Notes: generated by a model not told the origin, from the sequence alone. 64,000 bases of DNA from Baekduia soli (GCF_007970665.1 NZ_CP042430.1:2480001-2544000); one strand, 5' to 3'. Counted from the stretch's first letter, positions 49,567-60,217 are shown. Program-made: numbers and translations.

Positions 49567-50140
49567 GGATGCTAATGCGTTGCGGAGGGCATCACGTCAC
49601 CCGCGACCTCTCGAGCCGCGCACAGCGCGGCATCCCATCGGGCGATATCGGCAGACGTTGGGGCGGCAGCCAGCCGACGAGCACCGACAACGAGGGCAAC
49701 GCAATCAACAGCCACAGGCGACAGCTGCCCGTGAACGCAACATGTCACACTCGGCGGGGCATGTGGGTGACACCGAGCGGCATCACCGCCCGGGCACGGC
49801 GCCTCCTTGGCCCAAGATCAGCAGCGACCTCCTAGCGCCTCGCCGGGACGCGTTGGGCCCTGGCTCCTGGAGTCGTTCCGCCCGAGTCGTCAGGGGCCGG
49901 CATGACCAGACGAGCGGCCGGGTCCGCGCTACAGGCGGGCGACGGCACGATCCGAATGGCGATGGTGTCTGGGCCGAGGCCGGAGCCCGGTCGTCGGATC
50001 AGGCTGCCACGGGCGCCGGTCCCCGACGTGAGGCGCAGTCTGACCGTCGCCGTGGTGCCGGGGTCATGTCGGTAACAGCTCGCCATACAGCCGCGTGCTC
50101 CTGCGGTGAACCCTATGTCGTCCCCCCACCGAGGAGCCTC
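49567..50140. other. Intergenic stretch upstream of the ThDP-enzyme gene
   Basis: About 570 bp. No frame has a coherent protein; no tRNA or strong terminator is seen. It must contain the promoter for the divergent sco-tlpA gene and for the ThDP-enzyme cluster. The ribosome-binding 'gaggag' sits just before ATG 50141. Confidence 0.4.
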
Positions 50141-51987
50141 ATGTCCGTCACTGCCTCTGACCTCATGATCGATCGCCTTTGCCAATGGGGAGTCGACACG
50201 ATCTTCGGACTGCCGGGCGACGGGATCAACGGTCTCATGGAGGCGTTGCGAGCGCGCCAGGATCGAGTCCGCTACGTCCATGTGCGTCACGAGGAGGTCG
50301 GCGCGATGGCGGCCGTGGGCTACGCACGGTTCACCGGCAAGCTCGGCGTCTGCTTCGCCACCGCCGGACCGGGCGCCATCCATCTGGCGAACGGGCTGCT
50401 GGATGCCCGCATGGAGGGCGTACCGCTGCTGGCGATCACCGGGATGACCTACCACGACCTGATTGGCACGCACTACCTGCAGGACTTCGATACCGATCAC
50501 CTGTACGCCAACCTCGCGGCTTACAACCAGCGGATCATGGGGCCGGCGCACATCGAGAACGTCGTCGACCTCGCGTGCCGCACCGCGCTGAGCCAGCGAC
50601 TTCCATCGCACATCGCGTTTCCGATCGACTACCAGGTCGCCGACGCCAGCGACCAGATGCGCTTCAAGCGCAACCTCCAAGGCCACACCAGCACGGCCTT
50701 CACGGCACCGGTTCGCGCCCCGGTCCACGCCGAGCTCGAGCGTGCCGCGCAGCTGCTGGCGGGCTGCTCGAAGATCGCCATCCTCGCGGGGCAGGGCGCC
50801 CGTGGTGCTGGTGCCGAACTCGAGCAGGTCGCCGAGAAGCTCGGTGCCCCGGTGGCCAAGGCCTCGCTCGGCAAGGACTGCATTCCCGACGACAGCCCGT
50901 ATACGACCGGCGGAATTGGCGTCATCGGGACCCGCCCGACGACCGAGGCGATGGACGGCTGTGACGGCCTGCTGATCGTCGGCAGCTCGATGCCCTACCT
51001 CGAGTTCTATCCGTCACCGGGACAGGCCAAGTGCGTGCAGATCGACGACAAGCCTGAGCGCATCGGTCTCCGCCACCCCGCCGACGTCGGCTTGGTCGGC
51101 GACGCGCGTGTCACGTTACGTGAGCTGCTGCCGTTGCTGACCTACAACGAGCATCGCGGCTTCCTGTCCGCGGCGCAGCGCGGGATGAAGGCATGGTGGA
51201 AGCTCATGGAGCACCGCGCCTCGCGCGCCGACGAACCATGCCTGAAGCCGCAGACGGTGGCCTGGCACCTGGCCAAGGTCCTGGCGGACGATGCGATCGT
51301 TTGCGGCGACTCGGGCCAGGTGACCTACTGGGGTACCCAGATGCCGCTGCGCCGCGGACAGAGGTTCGCATTCAGCGGTACGAACTGCTCGATGGCAGCC
51401 GCGCTGCCCTACGCGATCGGCGCCCAGACCGCCTACCCCGAGCGCCAGGTGGTGGCGTTCACCGGTGACGGGTCGATGACGATGCAGATGGGCGATCTGG
51501 CCACGCTCGTCCAGCACGAGCTTCCCGTCAAGGTCATCGTGTTCAAGAACAACACGCTGGGGCTGATCAAGTGGGAACAGATGCTCTTTCTCGGCAATCC
51601 CGAATACGGGGTGACCTTCGCACCAGTGGACTTCGTCAAGGTCGCCGAGGGCTGCGGCGCGACGGCGTTCCACATTGAAGACTCGGTCAGTTGCGAGGAC
51701 ACACTACGCCGGGCGCTGGGCACGCCTGGGCCCGTCCTGGTCGAGTGCGTCGTCGACCCCAACGAGCCCCGATGCCGCCCACGATCACCAGCGACGACGT
51801 CCAGGCACTGGCCACCGCGCTGGCGCACGGCCAGGAGCACCGCCGGCGCATCGCACTGACCATCGGACGCGCAGCCATCGACGAATCGACGTTCTCGGCC
51901 AGCCCGCTCGGTGTCGTGGCCAGGGTCAAGGACAAGGTCGGCCTCGGTGACCACGACCACCAGGACAGCGGGAGCGCTCGGTCGTGA
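50141..51987 (+). CDS. ThDP-dependent pyruvate-oxidase-like enzyme, frameshifted at 51767-51770
   Basis: 615 residues after restoring one C. N-terminal PYR domain with catalytic Glu51 in 'VRHEEVGAMAAVGYARFTG', FAD/ADP-binding-like middle ('AGQGARGAGAELEQVAEKLG') and C-terminal ThDP site 'TGDGSMTMQMGDLATL' with 'FKNNTLGLIKWEQMLFLGNP'. Past the frameshift the protein continues 'PPTITSDDVQALATALAHGQ' to 'VGLGDHDHQDSG'. Closest to pyruvate oxidase / pyruvate dehydrogenase (quinone) rather than acetolactate synthase. Would turn pyruvate into acetate (or acetyl-P) and CO2, feeding the acetate transporter gene in the same cluster. Confidence 0.8.
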
Positions 51988-54964
51988 GCCTCACGCTTCC
52001 CTCCCTCCACCATGGTCCGGCGAAGGTCGGGCGCCGCTCACGACGTCCAGAGAACGACGACGGCGACGTCCGTGCCGGTGTCCACGCGCGCGCGCTGGCT
52101 GCCGAGCTGGCCCGTACGGTCTCCGGAGAGGTCCGCTTCAGCGACGGTTCGCGTGCCCTGTACGCCTCGGACCTGTCGCTCTACCGCCAGGTTCCGATCG
52201 GCGTCGTGATCCCCAAGACCTATGACGACGTGGAGGCTACGCTGGCCGCCTGCCGCCGCCACGGCGCGCCGATCTTGGCCCGCGGTGCCGGCACAAGCCT
52301 GCTCGGCCAGTGCTGCAACGTCGCCGTCATCATCGACTTCTCCAAGTACCTCAACGCGATCCTGGAACTCGATCCGCGGCAACGCACCGCCCGCGTGCAG
52401 CCCGGGGTCATCAACGACCAGCTGCGCGAAGCGGCCGAGGAGCACGGTCTGACCTTCGCGCCCGATCCGGCCACGCACGACTACTGCACCATCGGCGGCC
52501 AGATCGGCAACAATTCGTGTGGGACCCATTCGATCATGGGCGGTCGCACGGCCGACAACGTGCTCGAGCTCGACGTCCTGACCTACGACGGCGAGCGCAT
52601 GCGTGTCGGCCAGACCAGCGAGGAGGAGCTGGCGGAGATCATCGCCGCTGGTGGTCGCCGCGGCCAGATCTACGCTGACCTGCGCGCTCTGCGCGAGCGT
52701 TACGGCGACGCGGTCCGCGAGCATTTTCCTGAGATCCCGCGGCGCGTGTCGGGCTACAACCTCGACGAGCTGCTGCCCGAGCGCGGCTTCAACGTCGCCC
52801 GGGCTCTGACGGGCAGCGAAAGCACCTGCGCATTGTGGTTGGAGGCCACGGTGCGCCTGGTGCCGAGCCCGCCCAAACGCGCGCTCGTCGTCTGCGGCTA
52901 TCACGACCGCTTCGCCGCCGGTGACCATGTGCCCGAGATCATGGATCTGGACCCGGGTCCGCTCGGGCTTGAGGGCTTTGACCACACCCTCGTCGAGAAC
53001 ATGCGGCGCAAGGAGCGCCACCTCGAGGACATCCGCCACTTGCCCGACGGGCAGGCTTGGCTGCTCATCGAGTTCGGAGGGGCCACGCAGCAGGAGGCCA
53101 ACGAGCACGCCGAGAAGGCCAAGGAGACACTGCAGCGCCATCACACCGCCCCCGTCATCGAGATCGTCGAGGACGCCCACAAACAGGACCAGATCTGGGC
53201 GGTGCGCAAGTCCGGCGTCGGCGACAGCCGGATCCCCGGCGTGCTGGACACCTGGCCCGGCTGGGAGGACGCTGCCGTGCCACCCACCCGGCTGGGTGCG
53301 TACCTGCGCGAGTTTCACGATCTGTGTGAGCGCTTTGGCTATCACTCCGAGTACCACGGGCACTTCGGGCAGGGTTGCATCCACACGCGGATCGACTTCG
53401 ACGTCAAGACCGCCGCCGGCGTCGCGGCCATGCGACGCTTCATGGAGGAGGGAACCGACCTCGTGGTCAAGTACGGCGGGTCGATCTCCGGCGAGCACGG
53501 CGACGGCCAGTCGCGCGCCGAGCTGCTGCCGCGCATGTTCGGCGCCGAGGTGGTCGAGGCCTTCGCAGCGTTCAAGCGCATCTGGGATCCGCAGGGCGCC
53601 ATGAACCCCGGCAAGGGTGCCGGTGCGGTGCACGACGGCTACAAGCTTGACGAGAACCTGCGCATGGGCCCCGGCTATCGTCCCCCCGCCGTCGAGACGT
53701 ACTTCGCGTTCCCCGGCGACCACGGCTCGTTCGCCGAGGCCACCGAGCGCTGCTTCGGCGTCGGGCAGTGCCGGCAGCTCGAAGGCGGGACAATGTGCCC
53801 GAGCTTCATGGTCACGCGTGACGAGCGGTATACGACGCGTGGACGCACGCGGATGCTGTTCGAGATGCTGCAGGGCGAGGCGATCGGCGACGGCTGGCGC
53901 GACGAGGAAATCAAGGAGTCGCTCGACCTGTGCCTGTCGTGCAAGGGTTGTCGCGGCGACTGCCCCGTGCATGTCGACGTCGCCACCTACAAGGCCGAGT
54001 TCCTGGCCCACTACTACGAGCGGCGACTGCGTCCGCCATCGGCCTACGCGCTGGGCCTGATCCCGCTGTGGGCGCGACTTGCGTCCCACGCGCCCCGGGT
54101 GGCCAACACCATGGCGGGCCTGGGGCCCGTCAGGCGGATGGCGGGCGTCGCGCCCGAGCGCAAGCTGCCGAGCTTCGCCGCGCAGACGTTCCGCTCGTGG
54201 TTTGACCAGCATCACCAGCCCGCCAACCCGGACGGTCAACCGGTCATGCTGTGGCCCGACACGTTCAGCGACCACTTCGAGCCCGACGTCGGCCGCGCGG
54301 CGGTCCGAGTGCTCGAGCACACCGGCTTCCGGGTGCAGCTGGCCCCCCGGGCGTATGCTGCGGGCGCCCGCTGTATGACTACGGAATGCTCAGGCTCGCC
54401 AAGTGGCTGGCGCGCCGTAACCTCGACACGCTGGGTCCCTATCTGACTCAAGGCGTGCCGATCATCGGTCTGGAGCCCAGCTGCATCGCCGTCTTCCGCG
54501 ACGAGACCTCCAACCTGCTCCCACACGACGAGGACGCGCGGCGGCTACGCACCCAGACGCTGACCCTGGCCGAGCTGCTGCAGCGCCACGCACCCGACTA
54601 CGTGCCCCCTGCGCTGAAGCGCCCGGCAATCGTCCAGGGTCACTGTCACCACAAGGCGATCATGGGTCTGGGCGCCGAGCAGCGCCTGCTGGAGATGATG
54701 GGCGTTGACTGGGGCACCCAAGACTGGGGCTGCTGCGGCATGGCCGGCAGCTTTGGCTACGAGGCAGAGAAGTACGCCATCTCGATGCAGATCGGGGAGC
54801 GCTTCGTGCTGCCCGCCGTGCGCGATGCGCCCGAGGCGATCGTCATCGCCGACGGGTTCTCGTGCCGCTCACAGATCAAGCATGGAGCGGGGCGCCACGG
54901 CGTCCACACCGCCCAGGCGCTCGCGCTCGCGCTGGACCAGGACCAGATGACGATAGGAGCATGA
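51984..54964 (+). CDS. FAD-linked and Fe-S 2-hydroxyacid dehydrogenase (GlcD-GlpC fusion), frameshifted near 54351
   Basis: 993 residues after restoring one base. The N half is an FAD-binding type 4 oxidase: 'ILARGAGTSLLGQCCN', 'DPATHDYCTIGGQIGNNSCG', 'VKYGGSISGEHGDGQSRAEL'. It is followed by a ferredoxin-like part 'GGTMCPSFMVTRDERYTTRG' and 'DLCLSCKGCRGDCPVHVDVA', and a GlpC/CCG domain 'CCGRPLYDYGMLRLAKW' and 'CCGMAGSFGYEAEKYAIS'. This is the D-lactate/2-hydroxyglutarate dehydrogenase fusion that passes electrons to quinone. The GTG start at 51984 overlaps the ThDP gene stop. Pairs functionally with the upstream pyruvate enzyme. Confidence 0.82.
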
Positions 54965-55641
54965 TGATGGCATCGATCGGCACACCATCCGAGCGCGCGG
55001 CGGCCGCCACCGGACGCGGGGTGAAGTTCCAGGAGGCGGGACCGGGCCGATTCATCTCCGACCCGGCGGCGCTGGGCCTGGCGGGCTTCGCGCTGTCGAC
55101 GATGACGCTGAGCTTCATCAATGCGGGCATTCTGCCGCAGGCCGACGCCCCTGTCGTCCTTGGGCTCGCCCTGGCCTACGGCGGCGTCGTGCAACTGCTG
55201 GCCGGCATGTGGGCGTTCGTCAAGAACGACACGTTCGCCGCGGTGGCGCTCAGCTCCTACGGCGCCTTCTGGATCTCGTTCTACTTCCTGCAGCACACGT
55301 TCATCCAGCAGATTCCCGCCGGTGACCGGTCCGGGGCGCTGGCCCTGTATCTGCTCTGCTGGGGCGTGTTCAGCCTGTATATGTGGATCGCGTCTTTCCG
55401 CGTCAGCATTGCCATCAACGCGGTATTCATCACGCTGTGGCCCGCGTACGTGCTGCTCGGTCTGGGCAAGGCGATCGACTCGACGCCGCTGTTCCACATC
55501 GGCGGGATCTTCGGGATCGCCACGGCGGCCGCGGCCTGGTATGCGTCAGCGGCGATCGTGTTGAACAAGACGTTCGTCCGTGACCTGCTGCCGCTCGGAG
55601 AGCTGCGCTCCGCCCAGCAGGATCTCGCCACGAGGCCGTAG
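54961..55641 (+). CDS. satP: Acetate uptake transporter (GPR1/FUN34/YaaH family)
   Basis: 226 residues from ATG 54961 overlapping the previous stop. Six helices with the family signatures 'DPAALGLAGFALSTMTLSFI' (the NPxPLGL-type start), 'FAAVALSSYGAFWISFYF' and 'PAYVLLGLGKAIDSTPLFHI'. It should move acetate or succinate with protons. Its place after a pyruvate-oxidase-like enzyme and a lactate-type dehydrogenase suggests acetate overflow or scavenging. Confidence 0.9.
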   Translation: MMMASIGTPSERAAAATGRGVKFQEAGPGRFISDPAALGLAGFALSTMTLSFINAGILPQADAPVVLGLALAYGGVVQLLAGMWAFVKNDTFAAVALSSYGAFWISFYFLQHTFIQQIPAGDRSGALALYLLCWGVFSLYMWIASFRVSIAINAVFITLWPAYVLLGLGKAIDSTPLFHIGGIFGIATAAAAWYASAAIVLNKTFVRDLLPLGELRSAQQDLATRP

Positions 55642-55668
55642 TCGCTGCCCACCCGGGTTCCGTACCGC

Positions 55669-56310
55669 ATGGTCGCGCTGGCCTGGGTGGCTGGTTGCGT
55701 CGACGCGGTCAGCTACCTGCGGCTGGGCAGCGTGTTCACCGCCAACATGACCGGCAACACCGTGCTCCTGGGTATCGCGGTCGCCCAAGGGCACGGCGCC
55801 GCCGCCGTTCGCTCGGCGGTAGCGATCGCCGGGTTCTGCTCCGGCGCGCTGATCGGGTCGCTGCTGGACGGGGCCGCCGTCGCGCTGCTGCCTGAGGGAT
55901 TGGTGTTGGTCGGGCTGGCGGTCGGCGCCCAGTTCGGGCTCGTCGGGCAGCCGCTGATCGCCGCCAGCGGTTGCGCGATGGGGCTGCAGGCCGCGACGGT
56001 GCGCCGGCGCGACGGCACCGGGGTCAACGTGACGTACATCACCGGGACGCTGACGACGCTGATGTCGCGCGTGACCGACCGGCTGCGGGGGCGCCGTCCT
56101 GACCATGACGGCCACGAAGCCCGGGTCGCGTTCCCCGCACTCGTATGGGCGGGCTATGCGGTGGGCGGCCTGTGCGGCGCACTGGCGGCCGGCGCCTGGC
56201 ACGCTCGGGCCTTCGTGCTTCCGGCTGCGGCGGCCCTGCTCACAGGCCTCGCAGACGTCCTCAGCCGCTCAACCGGGGGCGAGCGCGTCACCACCGCCGT
56301 CGATCGCTGA
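55669..56310 (+). CDS. DUF1275 (YoaK-like) membrane protein
   Basis: 213 residues, six helices. 'VALAWVAGCVDAVSYLRLGS' and 'VFTANMTGNTVLLGIAVAQG' are the DUF1275 signature; 'GVNVTYITGTLTTLMSRVTD' is the second. Function unknown in the family; it is a compact inner-membrane protein. The start is ATG 55669, 28 bp after satP, so probably same transcript. Confidence 0.85.
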   Translation: MVALAWVAGCVDAVSYLRLGSVFTANMTGNTVLLGIAVAQGHGAAAVRSAVAIAGFCSGALIGSLLDGAAVALLPEGLVLVGLAVGAQFGLVGQPLIAASGCAMGLQAATVRRRDGTGVNVTYITGTLTTLMSRVTDRLRGRRPDHDGHEARVAFPALVWAGYAVGGLCGALAAGAWHARAFVLPAAAALLTGLADVLSRSTGGERVTTAVDR

Positions 56311-56808
56311 CCTGCCGGCTCCACGCCTCGGGGGATCGCACGTGGGTCGCCGCGCCGGCACCTGCTCGGTGACCCCTCTTCGACCCCGACGCCGGACGAC
56401 AGACGACCTGTGCGCTTGTCGGGGTGCGGACGGGATGGCGCCGCGGCGGTTGGAGGGCCTATCGAACGGTCACACCGATGACCGCAGACGAGATGCCCGG
56501 GCGCAGATCGGACACCGTCCCGGCATGGACGACCACGCGCGCGGCCTCACCTATATCCGAGATGCTCTGAACCGTCGGCACACGTCAGCTCCGCGGATGC
56601 CGTTGATGCCGGCCGCTCGCCGCTATCTGCGACTGGCACGTCCGGCACCCGTGATGCCCGCCAGCTCGCGAAACTCAGACCCAGGCGTCGACCCGCGCGC
56701 CCACGAGGCGCCGTGCCCGAGCGGTGCGCCCGGAGCCGAGCACAACCGAGCGGACGACACACACCAGCAACCGTCCGGCCCTGAGGACGGAAGCGGCCGC
56801 GGACGCCA
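56311..56808. other. Stretch between convergent units
   Basis: About 500 bp. Several short frames have Arg/Pro/Thr-rich, non-homologous translations. No gene, tRNA or repeat is seen. It separates the lactate/acetate cluster from the leftward Mrp operon. Confidence 0.4.
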
Positions 56809-58596
56809 TCAGCGCAGCACGACGGCCAACACACCGCACAGCGCGGCGGCCCCGGTGGCCGTCCAGGCCACGTAGTCGGTCGGCCGGCCGCTGTGGATCG
56901 CCCTCAGCGTCGCGATCACCACGCGGGCGGCCTGTGGAGGGCGTCGGCCGAAGCCGAGCAGGCCGAAGGTCGCGATGATCAACGCGCCAGCCAGCGAGGC
57001 GCCGGCGTAGAGCAGACCAGTCGTGCCGGGCGCCTTGAGCTCGGGGACGACCACCACGGGCGACACGCCTCCTAGGACCGAAGCGCCGTAGCCACCGGTG
57101 TCGACGAACACCGCGGCGGCGCGGGCCACCGCGGTGCGCAGGCCCGGCACCACGCCCCAGCCGATGGCAGCGGCGAGGAGCCCGGAGGCGACCGTGAGGA
57201 GGACGGCCCCGGATCGCGGCGCGCGCTCGTCATCACGTTCATCGGCGTCATAGGGATCCTCGCCGGCCCGGGCACCCCAGCCGGCGAAGACCCGCACGCC
57301 CGCGCGCAGTAGCGTGCCGGCGATGACCGCCGTCACGGCCGCCATGAGCACGGGCACCCAGCGGTAGCCGTCGGCCTTGAGCGCCGCATCCTCCACCAGA
57401 GACCGGCCCAGGAAGGAGCCGGTCGGAGGCAACGAGGCGATCGTCAACGCGCCGATCGCAAAGAGCACGCCGAGCGGCCATGAGGAGCGCGCGACCCCGC
57501 GCAGCCGACCCTCGGTAAGCGAGCCGTGGCGGTGCTCGACCAGCCCGACGATCGCAAAGAGGGCGGCCTTCGTGACGCCGTCGCCCACGATCCAGATCGC
57601 CGTGCCGGCCACCCCGTCTGCGCTGAGCAGTCCCAAGCCGATCAGGAACAGGCCGACCTGCGCGATGGTGGCAAAGGCGAGCATGCGCTTGAGATGGTGC
57701 TGCAGCATGCACATCGTGGCTGCGAGCACCGCCGTCAGGGCGCCCGCGACGACGAGGACGGCCCGCAGCTCGGCATCGTGCCGGCCCAGCACGCCATGGA
57801 AGGCGGCCCAGTAGATGCGCATCAGTCCATAGAGACCGAGCTCGGAGAACGCGCCCGCCAGCAGGATGCAGACAGGGGTGGTCGCCACGGCATAGGCGTC
57901 GGCGGTCCACAGGTGAAAGGGCACGACCGCCGCCTTGATCAACAGCCCGACGGCAATCAGCGCGAACCCGAGGATGACGGCCAAGTCCAGCGGTCGGTCG
58001 TGCAGCGCGCGTCCGATCTGCGCCAGGTTCAGAGCGCCGCTGGTTCCATAGACCAGCGCGATGCCGAAGAGGAAGAGGATCGACCCCACCGTGTTGGTCA
58101 CCGCGAAGGTCAGCGAGCCTTCCAGTGGGGCACGGTGGCGTATCTCGTAGCCGACGAGCACGTAACCGGCGACGCTCATGAGCTCGAAGAACACGAACAT
58201 GTTGAACACATCGCCGCTGAGACAGAAGCCGAGCATCCCCGCGACGAACAGCAGGACCAGCGCGTCGAACAGCAGGCTCTTCTCGACGATGAGGCGGGCG
58301 GCCAGGACGAACGCGACGAGCGCCAGGACGGCGACAAAGAGCGCCAGGCCGGCGCCGATCGGGTCCACGGCGAAGTCGATGCCGATTGCGGCGCCCCCTC
58401 GGGGATGCCAGCCCGAGAACCAGACGATCTGCCGGCGACCGACGCTGTGACCGAGCAGCATCGCGGCCAGTACGACGCAGGCCATCGCGGGAGCCAGGCC
58501 GAGCAGGCTGCTCCGACGTGGTGCGAGCGGCGACCACGCCGCCAGCAGCGTGGCCGCCAGCATCGGCACCAGGACGACCAGCGCCGCTACGGCCAT
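56809..58596 (-). CDS. mrpD: Mrp-type antiporter subunit D (NuoM-like)
   Basis: 595 residues from ATG 58596. NuoL/M/N fold with 'NMFVFFELMSVAGYVLVGYE' (key Glu), 'LIKAAVVPFHLWTADAYAVA' (key Lys) and 'MCMLQHHLKRMLAFATIAQV' (second Lys). An extra 80-residue C-terminal helix part is present. It probably forms the ion-translocating channel of the Mrp antiporter. Its start overlaps the stop of mrpC. Confidence 0.9.
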   Translation of the reverse strand: MAVAALVVLVPMLAATLLAAWSPLAPRRSSLLGLAPAMACVVLAAMLLGHSVGRRQIVWFSGWHPRGGAAIGIDFAVDPIGAGLALFVAVLALVAFVLAARLIVEKSLLFDALVLLFVAGMLGFCLSGDVFNMFVFFELMSVAGYVLVGYEIRHRAPLEGSLTFAVTNTVGSILFLFGIALVYGTSGALNLAQIGRALHDRPLDLAVILGFALIAVGLLIKAAVVPFHLWTADAYAVATTPVCILLAGAFSELGLYGLMRIYWAAFHGVLGRHDAELRAVLVVAGALTAVLAATMCMLQHHLKRMLAFATIAQVGLFLIGLGLLSADGVAGTAIWIVGDGVTKAALFAIVGLVEHRHGSLTEGRLRGVARSSWPLGVLFAIGALTIASLPPTGSFLGRSLVEDAALKADGYRWVPVLMAAVTAVIAGTLLRAGVRVFAGWGARAGEDPYDADERDDERAPRSGAVLLTVASGLLAAAIGWGVVPGLRTAVARAAAVFVDTGGYGASVLGGVSPVVVVPELKAPGTTGLLYAGASLAGALIIATFGLLGFGRRPPQAARVVIATLRAIHSGRPTDYVAWTATGAAALCGVLAVVLR

Positions 58597-58934
58597 CAGC
58601 CGCGCAGCGCTCCGAGCTCGTCGGGGTCCACGGTGCCAAAGCGCGTCGCGACCTGGACCGTCAGGGCCAGCAGCACCGCGGTCACCGTGGCCTCGACGAC
58701 CACGTCGGTCAGCGTCAGCGCCTGCACGATCGGATCGACGACCGGCGTGCCGGGCGCCAAGTCGGCGAAGACCGGCGCGCGGCCGCCCGCGCGGTAGCCG
58801 ATCGCGACAAGCAGCACGTACGTCGAGGCCTGGGTCACCGTCAGGCAGAGCACCATGTGGACGAGATGGCGGCTGGTCAGAACGCCGTAGAGGCCAACGA
58901 TCAGCAGCCACACAGCCACCACGTAGGCCAGCAC
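58596..58934 (-). CDS. mrpC: Mrp-type antiporter subunit C (NuoK-like)
   Basis: 112 residues from GTG 58934. Three helices: 'VLAYVVAVWLLIVGLYGVLT', 'HLVHMVLCLTVTQASTYVLL', 'ALTLTDVVVEATVTAVLLAL'. The NuoK-type Glu in 'VVVEATVTAV' and 'DPIVQALTLT' are diagnostic. The stop of mrpB lies 2 bp upstream of this start. Confidence 0.88.
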   Translation of the reverse strand: MLAYVVAVWLLIVGLYGVLTSRHLVHMVLCLTVTQASTYVLLVAIGYRAGGRAPVFADLAPGTPVVDPIVQALTLTDVVVEATVTAVLLALTVQVATRFGTVDPDELGALRG

Positions 58935-58935
58935 G

Positions 58936-59685
58936 TCAGGCCGCCCCGGGCAGGGCCTGGTCCAGCAACTCGGTGAGGATGAGAGCCATCGCGCTGCCGA
59001 CCTCGAACCCCACGACGACCTCCAAGACCAGGATCGTCCCACCCGACAGCAGCTGGCCGCTGATGCCCAGCGCCAAGAAGTTGGTCATCGCCGCGCCAGC
59101 GAACACCAGCCCGCCGAGCGCGACCAGCACGAACGCTGCCGCCCCGACGGCGTCGACGAGCTCGACGAGGGTGACGGGCCGCGGTTCGCGCCCCGCGAGC
59201 GCGCGCCCACCGACGTAGACCAACAAGGCCACCGCCGCAAGGATGACGCCGCCCTGGAATCCGCCGCCGGGGGTGAGGTGTCCGTGGCTGACCAGGTAGC
59301 CGGCGAACACGAGCAGGGGCCCCGCCAGGGCGGCAGCCAACGCCCGGACCGCGCCCGGAGTTTCCGAGCGCCGCGCCTCGCTGGGTTCGGCCTCGCACTC
59401 GACGCGGACTTCCCGACGCCCGGCGCGCAGCAGCACCGACACACCGATGGCGGCAGAGAACAGGATCAGCTCCTCGCCGAGGGTGTCGACCCCGCGCAGG
59501 TCGAAGGTGATGCCGGCCACCGTGTCGGTGACGTGTCGCTCGTGCACCGAGACGCTGGTGCTGAGCAGGGCGCTGCGTGGCGGCGGCGCATCCGGACGCG
59601 GCAGCGTGGCGACCGCGGCGGTCAGCAGGCCGCCCAGGCACAGCAACGCAACCGTGCCCAAGACGACTCGGCTCCGTCGGCTCAC
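58936..59685 (-). CDS. mrpB: Fused MbhE/MrpA-C-terminal and MrpB antiporter subunit
   Basis: 249 residues from GTG 59685. The N-terminal third ('VVLGTVALLCLGGLLTAAVA', 'TDTVAGITFDLRGVDTLGEE', 'LILFSAAIGVSVLLR') is the MbhE / MrpA C-terminal domain. The rest is MrpB: 'FAGYLVSHGHLTPGGGFQGG', 'AVALLVYVGGRALAGREPRP', 'GGTILVLEVVVGFEVGSAMA'. The domains overlap into one protein, which is unusual compared with separate subunits. Start and stop overlap MbhD and mrpC respectively. Confidence 0.85.
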   Translation of the reverse strand: MSRRSRVVLGTVALLCLGGLLTAAVATLPRPDAPPPRSALLSTSVSVHERHVTDTVAGITFDLRGVDTLGEELILFSAAIGVSVLLRAGRREVRVECEAEPSEARRSETPGAVRALAAALAGPLLVFAGYLVSHGHLTPGGGFQGGVILAAVALLVYVGGRALAGREPRPVTLVELVDAVGAAAFVLVALGGLVFAGAAMTNFLALGISGQLLSGGTILVLEVVVGFEVGSAMALILTELLDQALPGAA

Positions 59686-59933
59686 GACCCCTCGTTCTTC
59701 TGGCGGTCGCGGAGCTTGGCCAGGGCGAGCAGCACCATGACCGGCACGGCGACCGTGGCCACCACGAGCTCGGAGAGCGCGACGTCCGGGGCGCCGTAGG
59801 CGAACAGCATCAAGGTCAGCGCCAGGCCGAAGAACCCTGCGACCACCGTCTGGCGCACCGGGTCGCGAACGACGACCGTCGCCGTACCGGTGATCGCGAC
59901 CATGATGAGGGTCACGCCCTGAACGACGATCAA
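59682..59933 (-). CDS. MbhD-like (DUF4040) antiporter subunit
   Basis: 83 residues, three helices: 'MIVVQGVTLIMVAITGTATV', 'VVAGFFGLALTLMLFAYGAP' and 'VALSELVVATVAVPVMVLLA'. 'AYGAPDVALSELVV' with its Glu is the MrpA C-terminal / MbhD signature. In canonical Mrp operons this region is part of a large MrpA; here it is a stand-alone gene. Overlaps mrpG and mrpB by 4 bp. Confidence 0.88.
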   Translation of the reverse strand: MIVVQGVTLIMVAITGTATVVVRDPVRQTVVAGFFGLALTLMLFAYGAPDVALSELVVATVAVPVMVLLALAKLRDRQKNEGS

Positions 59934-60217
59934 CGTTCCGCCCGCCGGTCATGGATCGCCCGTGCCGTCGCGTGCGTCAGCACCGGTGCGGTCACCAGCA
60001 GAATGGTGGCCAGCAGGATCGCGCGTGTTGCGATCAGCGACGGGCCTCCGGCTACCAGCACGGCAGAAGCCGCGCACAGCGCGCCGAGCAGGGCGGGCCC
60101 TGCGTAGTGCAGACGGTCCAGGACGTCGCGCATCAGTAAGACCCCCGCGACCGAGATCACCGTCAGTGCGACCGTTGCGATGAGCAGCGCGTCTACGACC
60201 AGGTCGCGCAGGCTCAT
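59930..60217 (-). CDS. mrpG: Mrp-type antiporter subunit G
   Basis: 95 residues, three helices starting 'MSLRDLVVDALLIATVALTV'. 'GVLLMRDVLDRLHYAGPALL' is the MrpG/MnhG signature (RLHxxGP), and 'LATILLVTAPVLTHATARA' ends the protein. ATG 60217 overlaps the mrpF stop. Confidence 0.9.
   Translation of the reverse strand: MSLRDLVVDALLIATVALTVISVAGVLLMRDVLDRLHYAGPALLGALCAASAVLVAGGPSLIATRAILLATILLVTAPVLTHATARAIHDRRAER

Noticed and set aside
54330-54380. Sec (TGA) at the CCG motif of the Fe-S dehydrogenase
   Set aside because: Some GlpC-like proteins have Sec there, but the break here is a one-base frameshift with no TGA at the Cys codon.
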